DNA of 11,152 nt, from positions 1-11,152 of the forward strand of contig JASLBU010000169.1 in NCBI GenBank assembly GCA_030146365.1, written 5' to 3'. The notes under the pieces were generated by a model that was not told the DNA's origin, made no database searches, and saw only the letters and a list, made by a program, of their open reading frames with translations. This document shows positions 5,351-11,152 of the stretch, one piece after another; the stretch's first letter is position 1; the number at the start of each line of letters is the position of its first letter. A program made the position numbers and the translations under genes. Origin of the DNA: Candidatus Limnocylindria bacterium. GTDB lineage: Bacteria > Chloroflexota > Limnocylindria > QHBO01.

Positions 5351-6333
5351 GGCCATCGCATCTGGATGACGACGGCGCCCCGCGCATGGTGGACGTGGGC
5401 GACAAGGCGGTCACCGCACGCCGGGCAGTGGCCGGGGCGCGTGTGCGCTTCCGCCCGGATGTCCTGGCCGCACTGCTGGACGCAGGCAGCCCGAAGGGGG
5501 ATGCATTCGTCACCGCCCGCCTCGCCGGTATCGGCGGGGCCAAGCGGACCGCGGATCTGATTCCGCTCTGCCATCCGCTGCCGCTCGACCGGGTCGACGT
5601 GGAGCTGACGCCGGACCGAGACGCCGGGACGGTGACCATCCGAGCGGAGGCGACCGCGACGGCTCGCACGGGCGTCGAGATGGAGGCGCTCACCGCTGCC
5701 TCCGTGGCGGCCCTCACGCTGTACGACATGGCGAAGGCGATGCAGCGCGACATCGTCATCGAGGACGTCGCGCTCCTGGAGAAGTCCGGTGGCCGAAGCG
5801 GGGACTACCGCCGGGATGCGGTCGACTCGCCCGACGACGAACCCGCGCCGCCCGCTCCACACGAGGCCGTGGTCATCACCTGCTCGACCCGATCCGCGGC
5901 GGGGGAGCGCGATGACGCCAGCGGCCCGGCTCTCGTCGAGCGCCTGCGCGGTGCCGGCTTCGAGGTCGCTCCCGCGCCATCGGTGGTCCGCGACGACGAG
6001 GCCCAGATCGCCGATCTGCTGACGCGACTGGCGGACGCCGGACATCGGCTCATCCTGACGACCGGCGGCACAGGGTTGACCCCGACGGACGTGACGCCGG
6101 CCGCGACACGCCGCGTGGTGGACCGAGAGGTGCCCGGCATGGCCGAGCTCATGAGAGCAACCGGCGTCGCCTCCACGCCAATGGCCTCACTCAGCCGCGG
6201 CCTCGTCGGCGCGCGCGGCTCCGCGCTGATCGTCAACCTTCCCGGCTCGCCCAAGGGCGCTGTCGAGTCCTTCGACGCGCTGCTCCCCGTGCTCCGTCAC
6301 GCGCTCGACCAGCTCGCCGGCGGCGATCACTGA
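5347..6333 (+). CDS. Fused MoaC-MoaB/MogA molybdenum cofactor enzyme
   Basis: This 328-aa protein joins two molybdenum cofactor enzymes. Residues 1-160 are MoaC, which with MoaA makes cyclic pyranopterin monophosphate from GTP: MVDVGDK (14-20), PKGD with Lys50 (E. coli Lys51), AKRTADLIPLCHPL (65-78, His76), EMEALTAASVAALTLYDM (111-128) and Lys130 (E. coli Lys131), then KSGGRSGDY (146-154). A short Pro/Ala/Asp-rich linker (about 157-172) leads to a MoaB/MogA domain (about 173-325) that adenylylates molybdopterin: TTGGTGLTPTDVTPAAT (238-254), DREVPGMAELMR (259-270) and NLPGSPKG (297-304). Both halves keep the expected residues. MoaC/MoaB fusions are known as bifunctional enzymes, but they join non-consecutive steps. 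The ATG lies within the ATGA overlap with moeA. MoaA, MoaD and MoaE are not in the window. Confidence 0.94.
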   Translation: MRPSHLDDDGAPRMVDVGDKAVTARRAVAGARVRFRPDVLAALLDAGSPKGDAFVTARLAGIGGAKRTADLIPLCHPLPLDRVDVELTPDRDAGTVTIRAEATATARTGVEMEALTAASVAALTLYDMAKAMQRDIVIEDVALLEKSGGRSGDYRRDAVDSPDDEPAPPAPHEAVVITCSTRSAAGERDDASGPALVERLRGAGFEVAPAPSVVRDDEAQIADLLTRLADAGHRLILTTGGTGLTPTDVTPAATRRVVDREVPGMAELMRATGVASTPMASLSRGLVGARGSALIVNLPGSPKGAVESFDALLPVLRHALDQLAGGDH

Positions 6334-6341
6334 GTGACGGC

Positions 6342-6347
6342 TACCAT
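6342..6347 (+). promoter_or_regulatory. Possible -10 hexamer (TACCAT) of the Fe-S oxidoreductase gene
   Basis: TACCAT lies in the 25-bp gap after moaC-moaB, 11 nt before ATG 6359. It is a weaker case than the others because the spacing is 4 nt longer, predicting a very short leader rather than a truly leaderless mRNA. No Shine-Dalgarno or -35 is visible. Confidence 0.4.
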
Positions 6348-6358
6348 GGCGCCGACCC

Positions 6359-8575
6359 ATGGAAGCCACCATTCCGTATTACCCGCTGATCGTCGTCCCG
6401 ATCGCCGCGGCGGCCTTCCTGTTCTGGCGCCGCGCCCGCTGGCACCTTGCCGTCCTCCGCGAGGGTCGGCCGCTCGACCGTTCTGACCGGACCTGGGCGC
6501 GCATCGCGTCGCTTGGCGTGTTCGTCTTCGGGCAGCGTCGCCTGCTCCAGGACCTCGGGCCCGGGCTGACCCACGCCTTCGTGTTCTGGGGGTTCATCGT
6601 CCTGCTGGCGACCACGGGCAACTACATGACGAACGGCCTCGTCGAGACGGTGCTGGCCTGGCCGTTCGGCGGCTTCGCGTGGAGCGTCGTGACGCTGTTC
6701 GCGAACGTGTTCATCGGGCTGGTGCTGGCGTCGGTCGTGTACTACGTGGTCCGCCGCACGGTGGTGCGGCCTGCGCGTCTTGCCCTCACGCGGGACGCGT
6801 TCGTGATCCTCGGCCTCATCTTCCTGATCGTGCTGACCGAGCTCATCGGCGATGCGTTCGTCTACGTCCTGGACCCCGAGCATCACGCGCGCAGCTGGGC
6901 GCTGCTGGCCGGTCCGCTCAGCGCCGTGCTGGAGCCGTTCGGGACGACAGCCGCGGAGCTTGGCTACGGTGCCATGGCGTGGGGCCACATCGGGCTGGTG
7001 CTCGGGTTCGGGGCCTACCTGCCGTACAGCAAGCACCTCCACATCGTGAGCAGCGAGCCCAACGTGTACTACCGCAACCTCGAGCCGCGTGGTGCCCTGC
7101 GCAAGATGGACCTCGAGGCGGAGCCGGCGGAGGGCGAGGAGCTGCCGGTCTTCGGTGCAAAGGGCCTGCAGGACCTGACCTGGCGCCATCTGCTCGATCC
7201 GCTGGCCTGCACCGAGTGCGGCCGCTGCATGGAGTTCTGCCCCGCGACGTCGACCGGCAAGACGCTGAATCCGAAGCACCTCATGGAGGGGCTTCGGGAC
7301 CAGATCTGGGCAGCCGAGACGGCGCTTGCCGCGGCCGCCTCCGCACAGCGGGCCTGGAAGGGTGGCGCCAGCGGCGGTGCGGCCGCGTCCGAGGACACGC
7401 TGAAGCTCGCGCGCGAGCGAGCGGAGGAGGCGCTCGCGCTTCCGCTCATCGACAACGCCATCCCCGAGGAGGCAGTCTGGCAGTGCACCACCTGCGGCTG
7501 GTGCGTGGAGGGCTGCCCTGTGCTCATCGAGCACGTCGACACGATCGTCGAGATCAGGCGCAACGCGGTGCTCGAGGAGTCGCGTTTCCCGAAGGAGCTC
7601 AACGCCGCGTTCCGCAACATGGAGACCGCCGGCAATCCATGGGGCCAGCCGAAGTCCGCGCGCCTGGACTGGGCGAAGGGCCTGGACGTGCCGGTGCTCG
7701 GCGCAGCGGAACCCACCCCGCGTTCCGGCAATGGGCGATGGCGGACGATCCACGAGTCGGCCCCCAGCGGTGACGCGCTCAGCGGCCGCGTGCTGTTCTG
7801 GATCGGGTGCGCCGGCGCCTTCGACGACCGCAACCGAAAGGTCGTGCGCGCCATGGCCCAGCTGCTGCGGCAGGCCGATGTGCCGTTCGCGGTCCTCGGC
7901 TCCGGCGAAACTTGCAGCGGCGATCCGGCCCGCCGTGCCGGCAACGAGTACCTCTACCAGATGCTCGCGGAAGAGAACGTCGCGTCCCTGTCGGCAGCGC
8001 ACGCCGAGCACGGGATCTCGACGATCGTGGCCACCTGCCCGCACTGCTTCAACACGATAAAGCACGAGTACCCGCAGTTCGGCCTGTCCGGCGTGCAGGT
8101 CATCCATCACACGCAGCTGCTCGACCGGCTTGTCGCCGATGGACGCCTGGTGCCGACTGAGCACCACGATGCGGTCGTTGCCTACCACGACGCGTGCTAC
8201 CTGGGCCGCTACAACGAGGTTTACGACGAGGGGCGACGGGTCGTGGAATCCGTGCCCGGCCAGAGCATCGTGGAGATGGACCTCCATCACCGCAAAGGCA
8301 TGTGCTGCGGCGCGGGCGGGGCGCGCATGTGGATGGAGGAGCACGAAGGCCAGCGCATCAACCACCGGCGGACGCAGCAGGCGCTCGACAAGGAGCCGAA
8401 CGAGATCGCCACGGCCTGTCCCTTCTGCCTGATCATGCTCCGCGACGGCACCACGGACCTGGAGCGGACCGATGTCGCGGTTCGGGACGTGGCCGAGCTG
8501 CTTGCCGACGCCACCGGCGCGTGGAACCGTGACGTCGCGCCCGCTCCTGCGGCCGGGGAGACACCGCCGCAGTAG
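6359..8575 (+). CDS. Membrane Fe-S oxidoreductase, FadF/HdrD type (NarI-like + two 4Fe-4S + two CCG domains)
   Basis: This 738-aa protein is a modular membrane electron carrier. Residues 1-225 hold about five or six helices (near 7-23, 71-89, 107-131, 146-171, 206-222) resembling a NarI/cytochrome b domain; His72, His210, His226 and His228 are possible haem ligands. Two ferredoxin-type motifs follow: CTECGRCMEFCP (284-295) and CTTCGWCVEGCP (376-387). They are separated by an Ala-rich segment (318-345). The C-terminal half has two HdrD-like CCG domains: Cys484, Cys519, CPHC (560-563), then Cys613, CCG (649-651) and CPFC (687-690). This layout matches FadF-like proteins proposed to pass electrons from electron-transfer flavoprotein to menaquinone. 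No etfA, etfB or acyl-CoA dehydrogenase gene is in the window, so the donor is inferred. A heterodisulfide- or lactate-linked role is possible. Confidence 0.88.
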   Translation: MEATIPYYPLIVVPIAAAAFLFWRRARWHLAVLREGRPLDRSDRTWARIASLGVFVFGQRRLLQDLGPGLTHAFVFWGFIVLLATTGNYMTNGLVETVLAWPFGGFAWSVVTLFANVFIGLVLASVVYYVVRRTVVRPARLALTRDAFVILGLIFLIVLTELIGDAFVYVLDPEHHARSWALLAGPLSAVLEPFGTTAAELGYGAMAWGHIGLVLGFGAYLPYSKHLHIVSSEPNVYYRNLEPRGALRKMDLEAEPAEGEELPVFGAKGLQDLTWRHLLDPLACTECGRCMEFCPATSTGKTLNPKHLMEGLRDQIWAAETALAAAASAQRAWKGGASGGAAASEDTLKLARERAEEALALPLIDNAIPEEAVWQCTTCGWCVEGCPVLIEHVDTIVEIRRNAVLEESRFPKELNAAFRNMETAGNPWGQPKSARLDWAKGLDVPVLGAAEPTPRSGNGRWRTIHESAPSGDALSGRVLFWIGCAGAFDDRNRKVVRAMAQLLRQADVPFAVLGSGETCSGDPARRAGNEYLYQMLAEENVASLSAAHAEHGISTIVATCPHCFNTIKHEYPQFGLSGVQVIHHTQLLDRLVADGRLVPTEHHDAVVAYHDACYLGRYNEVYDEGRRVVESVPGQSIVEMDLHHRKGMCCGAGGARMWMEEHEGQRINHRRTQQALDKEPNEIATACPFCLIMLRDGTTDLERTDVAVRDVAELLADATGAWNRDVAPAPAAGETPPQ

Positions 8576-8581
8576 CGGCGG
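8564..8581 (+). other. GC hairpin spanning the oxidoreductase stop codon
   Basis: CCGCCGC (8564-8570) pairs perfectly with GCGGCGG (8575-8581) across the 4-nt loop AGTA, so the TAG stop (8573-8575) sits in the loop and stem edge. There is no following T-run, so it is not a standard intrinsic terminator. It may protect the mRNA 3' end, act with Rho, or be chance in GC-rich sequence. Confidence 0.35.
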
Positions 8582-8644
8582 CGTGCTGCAAAGGCGGGGG
8601 ACCGCGGCGTGTCCCGGCTGGCGTGCGCCGCTTCTGTCACCGGA

Positions 8645-8662
8645 TATATCACCAGTGAGATA
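8645..8662. promoter_or_regulatory. Inverted repeat, candidate operator upstream of the AsnC-type gene
   Basis: TATATCAC and GTGAGATA face each other across CA, with 7 of 8 positions complementary and a perfect TCAC-CA-GTGA core. It is an AT-rich island in GC-rich surroundings, about 115 bp upstream of the regulator's -35. Lrp/AsnC proteins often bind several sites upstream of their own genes, so autoregulation is possible but unproven. The other sequence in the gap (8576-8811) has a 10-bp palindrome at 8733-8742 and three AATCC repeats at 8724, 8731 and 8742, with no supported small gene. Confidence 0.35.
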
Positions 8663-8776
8663 ACGCGTGAGGGACCCCAGATCTCCTCCGACGGTGCTTC
8701 ATCAGCGTCGCCGGCTGCCACCGAATCCCTAATCCGCGCGGAATCCGCAACAACTCGGCCCCCATCCTACGGAAAG

Positions 8777-8805
8777 TTGACCACCGATCGGTCCACGTCT
8801 ACCCT
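8777..8805 (+). promoter_or_regulatory. Full sigma-70-type promoter of the AsnC-type regulator
   Basis: TTGACC (8777-8782), a 17-bp spacer and TACCCT (8800-8805) form a near-consensus vegetative promoter. Only 6 nt separate the -10 from ATG 8812 and no Shine-Dalgarno is present, so the mRNA should be leaderless. It is the only promoter in the window with a good -35 and probably drives the regulator plus the aminotransferase. Confidence 0.75.
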
Positions 8806-8811
8806 TCGCGC

Positions 8812-9297
8812 ATGGCAATGCGCAGCATCGGGCAGACCGGGCGGCGGCCCGTCCTCGACGATCTCGACAAGGCCATCATCAAAGCCCTCCAGCTCGACGG
8901 TCGGCGCCCATACGCGCAGATCGGACGTCAGCTCAAGGTGCCTGAGGCGACGGTGCGGCAGCGTGCCGAGCGCCTGATCACCCGGGGTGTCGTCCAGGTC
9001 GTCGGCGTCACCGATCCGCTGGCGATGGGGTTCCAGCAGCCGGCGCTGATCGGCCTGAAAGTCGATCCGGGCAGGCTGGACCGCATCGCCGAGCAGATCG
9101 CGGAGCTGGAGGAGGTCACCTACGTCGTCATCACGGCGGGCCGGTACGACCTGTTCTGCGAGGTCGTGTGCGAGGACAACGAGCACCTGCTGCGGGTCCT
9201 CACCGACCGATTCGCCGCCATCGAGGGCATCCGCTCGACCGAGACGCTCGTCGAGCTCCGCTTCGTGAAGGAGAGCTATCAGTGGGGCGCGCGCTAG
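8812..9297 (+). CDS. Lrp/AsnC family transcriptional regulator
   Basis: This 161-aa DNA-binding protein has the two-part Lrp/AsnC structure. The N-terminal winged helix-turn-helix begins at LDDLDKAIIKALQLDGR (15-31), continues with AQIGRQLKVPEATVRQRAERL (35-55) and ends GVVQVVGVTDP (59-69). The C-terminal RAM ligand-binding and oligomerisation domain (about 77-150) has the conserved turn ITAGRYDLFCEV (107-118; Gly110, Tyr112, Asp113), where amino acids bind in Lrp. There are about 14 extra residues before the HTH, and Met3 is a possible alternative start. It sits directly upstream of an aminotransferase whose Shine-Dalgarno overlaps its stop codon, so it probably controls that enzyme, with the substrate or product amino acid as effector. 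The effector itself cannot be read from the sequence. Confidence 0.94.
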   Translation: MAMRSIGQTGRRPVLDDLDKAIIKALQLDGRRPYAQIGRQLKVPEATVRQRAERLITRGVVQVVGVTDPLAMGFQQPALIGLKVDPGRLDRIAEQIAELEEVTYVVITAGRYDLFCEVVCEDNEHLLRVLTDRFAAIEGIRSTETLVELRFVKESYQWGAR

Positions 9298-9301
9298 GAG
9301 G
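9296..9301 (+). promoter_or_regulatory. Shine-Dalgarno of the aminotransferase, overlapping the regulator's stop
   Basis: AGGAGG at 9296-9301 includes the last two bases of the regulator's TAG stop (9295-9297). It lies 6 nt before GTG 9308, ideal spacing, whereas TTG 9302 would touch it. This decides for the GTG start and implies coupled translation of the two genes. Confidence 0.85.
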
Positions 9302-9307
9302 TTGCCG

Positions 9308-10753
9308 GTGACCATCGCCGGACGCGAGATCAGCCGGGCACGGATCGCCGACATCAGCGCCCGCGAGGAGGCCGACTATCGCCGCCGGACCCCGCGGAGC
9401 TCCGCGCTGTTCGAGCGAGCCGGTCACGCGCTGCCCCTGGGCGTTGCGAGCTCCTTCCAGGCGTACGACCCGTATCCGCTCTTCATGACCGATGCGCGTG
9501 GCTCGCGTATCTGGGATGTGGACGGCAACGAGTACATCGACTTCGACATGGCGTTCGGCGTGCTCGCCGCGGGCCACTCTCATCCGCTCCTCGCCGAAGC
9601 CCTCGCGTACCGCGTGGCGAACGGCACCTGCTACACGTTCCCCGTCGAGGACGGCGTGGCGTTGGCCGAGGAGATCAAGGAGAGATTCGGCGCGGATCTC
9701 GTGCGGTTCAGCAACTCGGGCACCGAGGCCACCATGGACGCGGTTCGCGTGGCGCGCGGATATACCGGCCGGGAGAAGATCGTCAAGATGGAGGGTGGCT
9801 ACCACGGTCACCACGACGATGTCCTGGTCAGCATCCAGCCGCCGCGGGACGCCATGGGCCCGGTCGAGTCACCGAACACCGTCCCGGCCAGCGCCGGGAT
9901 TCCCCGCAGCCGGGTCGCCGAGACGATCATCGCGCCATACAACGAGCCCCAGATGCTGGCGGACATCCTCGAGGCGCATCGGGGCGAGGTCGCGGCGATC
10001 CTCGTCGAGCCGGTGCAGTTCAACATCGGCGTCGTGCCCCCCAGGGACGGGTACCTCCAGCGGCTCCGCGAGCTCGCGGATGAGCACGGCATCGTGCTCA
10101 TCTTCGACGAGGTGAAGACCGGCGTGGTGCTGGCGTGGGGCGGAGCCTACGAGCATTACGGCGTGAAGCCCGATCTGTTCTGCCTGGCGAAAAGCATCGG
10201 CGGCGGGATCCCGATCGGCGCCTTCGGGGGTCGGCACGACGTCATGGCCGCCATCGAGACCCTGGAGGGCACGCCCGCGTTTCAGGAGGGCGCCTCCGGG
10301 TCCGGCATCGAGCGCTCCACGATCCCGGGTGGCGCGACGCGCGTGGCGCACCTCGGAACGTTCAACGGAAACCCGCTGTCGATGACGGCCGGCCTGGTGA
10401 CGCTGACGAAGATCCTCACGCGCGACGTCTACCCGCGGCTTCACGACATGGCCGAGCGCCTGACGGCCGGTAGCCAGCGCGTGCTCGACGAGCATGGGCT
10501 GCCGGGGTACGCGATCAACGTCGGCCCGAAGGGGTGCGTGATGTTCACGCCGGGGCGCGTGACGAACTACAGGGACTTCATCGGCCTGGACGCGGAGCTC
10601 TGGGGCGCGAGCTTCTACTACCTCGCCAATCGCGGCATCCTGCTGCCGCCCGGACCTGACGACCAGTGGACCCTCTCGGTGCAGCACAGCGAGGCTGACA
10701 TCGACCGCTACGTGCAGGTCTTCGGCGAGTTCGCGGCGGAGCTCACCGGCTGA
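9308..10753 (+). CDS. Class III PLP-dependent aminotransferase (glutamate-1-semialdehyde aminotransferase-like)
   Basis: This 481-aa fold-type I enzyme transfers an amino group using pyridoxal phosphate. Landmarks: FSNSGTEA (134-141, phosphate binding), GGYHGHHDD (163-171), FDEVKTG (266-272, Asp267 contacting the PLP nitrogen), LAKSIGGGIPIGAFGG (293-308, Schiff-base Lys295) and GTFNGNPLSMTAG (350-362). The pattern, with GAFGG and GNPLSM, is nearest to glutamate-1-semialdehyde aminotransferases. However, the protein is about 50 residues longer than HemL, with an insertion at about 318-348 (TLEGTPAFQEGASG and following), and no tetrapyrrole gene is nearby. A beta-amino acid or other omega-amino acid substrate is therefore as likely. 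The GTG start is fixed by AGGAGG 6 nt upstream; TTG 9302 is too close to that site. It is co-transcribed with the Lrp/AsnC regulator, which suggests amino-acid-responsive catabolism. Confidence 0.92.
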   Translation: MTIAGREISRARIADISAREEADYRRRTPRSSALFERAGHALPLGVASSFQAYDPYPLFMTDARGSRIWDVDGNEYIDFDMAFGVLAAGHSHPLLAEALAYRVANGTCYTFPVEDGVALAEEIKERFGADLVRFSNSGTEATMDAVRVARGYTGREKIVKMEGGYHGHHDDVLVSIQPPRDAMGPVESPNTVPASAGIPRSRVAETIIAPYNEPQMLADILEAHRGEVAAILVEPVQFNIGVVPPRDGYLQRLRELADEHGIVLIFDEVKTGVVLAWGGAYEHYGVKPDLFCLAKSIGGGIPIGAFGGRHDVMAAIETLEGTPAFQEGASGSGIERSTIPGGATRVAHLGTFNGNPLSMTAGLVTLTKILTRDVYPRLHDMAERLTAGSQRVLDEHGLPGYAINVGPKGCVMFTPGRVTNYRDFIGLDAELWGASFYYLANRGILLPPGPDDQWTLSVQHSEADIDRYVQVFGEFAAELTG

Positions 10754-10783
10754 CGCTTCCGCCGGCGCGCCACATCCGCGCCC

Positions 10784-10789
10784 TAGACT
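10784..10789 (+). promoter_or_regulatory. -10 hexamer (TAGACT) of the small membrane protein gene
   Basis: TAGACT is identical to the hexamer at 2997. Exactly 7 nt downstream is a GTG (10797) that opens a 37-codon frame; the likely real gene starts at GTG 10841 with its own Shine-Dalgarno. Initiation near 10797 would give that gene a leader of about 44 nt. No -35 is seen. Confidence 0.5.
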
Positions 10790-10827
10790 GGCGCGGGTGT
10801 CATCCGGCGCCCTGCCGTCCATCGCTC

Positions 10828-10835
10828 GGAGGGAG
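10828..10835 (+). promoter_or_regulatory. Shine-Dalgarno of the small membrane protein gene
   Basis: GGAGGGAG, with 8 nt between its GGAGG core and GTG 10841. It supports 10841 as the start of the hydrophobic frame rather than the other frame opened at 10797. Confidence 0.75.
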
Positions 10836-10840
10836 CTGCT

Positions 10841-11152
10841 GTGTTCCGCGTTCGACGCTTCGGGGTGGTGCGCACCGCCAACCTCGCCGCCGTGGTCTAC
10901 CTGCTGCTGACGCTGCTGTTCGTCCTGCCGTTCGTCCTCATCCTGGCCGCCGCCGGGCCGATGGAGTTCACGGATCAGTTCGGCCGCACCGCGAGCGTCG
11001 ACTTCTCGCCGATCTGGCTCCTCCTCGTGCCGCTCGTGTACGCGGTGCTCGGCTGGATCATCACGGCGCTCTTCTGCCTGATCTACAACCTTGCGGCGGC
11101 CATCACGGGAGGCGTCGAGATCCAGCTGCTGGGCGACGCCCGAGGAGGTATG
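10841..11152 (+). CDS. Small membrane protein, partial (runs off the right edge)
   Basis: From GTG 10841 the frame is open for 104 codons to the window end. It begins MFRVRRFGVVRTANLAA, a positively charged cytoplasmic head, then has two long hydrophobic stretches (about 14-38 and 57-85) separated by a polar loop (MEFTDQFGRTASVDFSP, 41-57). The second ends in FCLIYNLAAAITGGVEIQL (78-96). That end, a helix followed by YNL...GG(I/V)E, resembles the close of small two-helix membrane proteins such as the DUF3566 group; this is a resemblance only. If the family comparison holds, the stop should come soon after the edge. It has its own Shine-Dalgarno and a TAGACT -10 upstream, so it is probably transcribed separately from the aminotransferase. 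Function unknown. Confidence 0.75.
   Translation, partial: MFRVRRFGVVRTANLAAVVYLLLTLLFVLPFVLILAAAGPMEFTDQFGRTASVDFSPIWLLLVPLVYAVLGWIITALFCLIYNLAAAITGGVEIQLLGDARGGM

Noticed and set aside
6346..6348. ATG 6346 as a start for the oxidoreductase
   Set aside because: It is 13 nt upstream and out of frame with ATG 6359, and lies inside the proposed -10 hexamer.
6341..8365. A 674-codon open frame on the - strand opposite the Fe-S oxidoreductase
   Set aside because: It is a codon-composition shadow: GC-rich genes have few stops in this antisense frame. The translation is rich in Arg, His, Gln and Ala with no domain, and the + strand gene has complete Fe-S and CCG motifs.
8609..8977. A small + strand gene in the gap before the Lrp/AsnC gene (8609-8977)
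   Set aside because: The frame overlaps the regulator out of phase, shows no domain or Shine-Dalgarno, and covers the promoter and repeat elements.
9302..9307. TTG 9302 as the aminotransferase start
   Set aside because: It abuts the AGGAGG site with no spacer, whereas GTG 9308 has the ideal 6-nt spacing.
9308..10753. Naming the aminotransferase hemL
   Set aside because: Longer than HemL with an internal insertion, paired with an Lrp/AsnC regulator and no tetrapyrrole genes nearby; the substrate cannot be fixed from motifs.
1..11152. tRNA, rRNA, riboswitch (including a molybdenum cofactor riboswitch), CRISPR array or insertion sequence
   Set aside because: Looked for on both strands. Gaps are too short or lack the needed structures: only 4 nt precede moeA, there is no regular repeat-spacer pattern, and there is no transposase or terminal inverted repeat.

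Overview
The window is a GC-rich bacterial chromosome segment with densely packed genes, mostly on the + strand, and no sign of a phage, plasmid, transposon, CRISPR array or RNA gene. High GC, many leaderless-looking starts and a NarI-like/HdrD-like membrane oxidoreductase suggest a Chloroflexota lineage or an actinobacterium-like organism. The taxon is an inference only; nothing here is diagnostic.

Left end (1-567): on the - strand, the first 55 codons of a small lipoprotein run off the left edge, and a cold-shock protein gene ends in a textbook intrinsic terminator. The cold-shock gene is divergent from the next gene.

Middle (568-6333), all +: a guanine deaminase, a PF04020-type (YvlD/'phage holin 4') four-helix membrane protein, a DUF1461/TIGR01906-type membrane protein, a site-2 protease (M50B) with two CBS domains, then moeA and a fused moaC-moaB/mogA. 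The last three are tightly packed (a 4-nt gap, then a 4-nt ATGA overlap). The final two make molybdenum cofactor: MoaC acts early, the MoaB/MogA half adenylylates molybdopterin, and MoeA inserts molybdate.

Right part (6359-11152), all +: a large membrane Fe-S oxidoreductase of the FadF/HdrD type (cytochrome b-like membrane domain, two 4Fe-4S motifs, two CCG domains); a 236-bp gap with a full -35/-10 promoter; an Lrp/AsnC regulator; a class III PLP aminotransferase whose Shine-Dalgarno overlaps the regulator's stop codon; and a small membrane protein that runs off the right edge.

The most interesting signal is regulatory. Several genes have no Shine-Dalgarno but carry a TAnnnT hexamer at a fixed distance (usually exactly 7 nt) before the start codon, as expected for leaderless mRNAs. 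The remaining genes have strong AGGAGG-type sites. In one case the -10 hexamer contains the stop codon of the preceding gene. I did not find a clearly novel multi-gene system; the genes belong to known families, some in uncommon arrangements.
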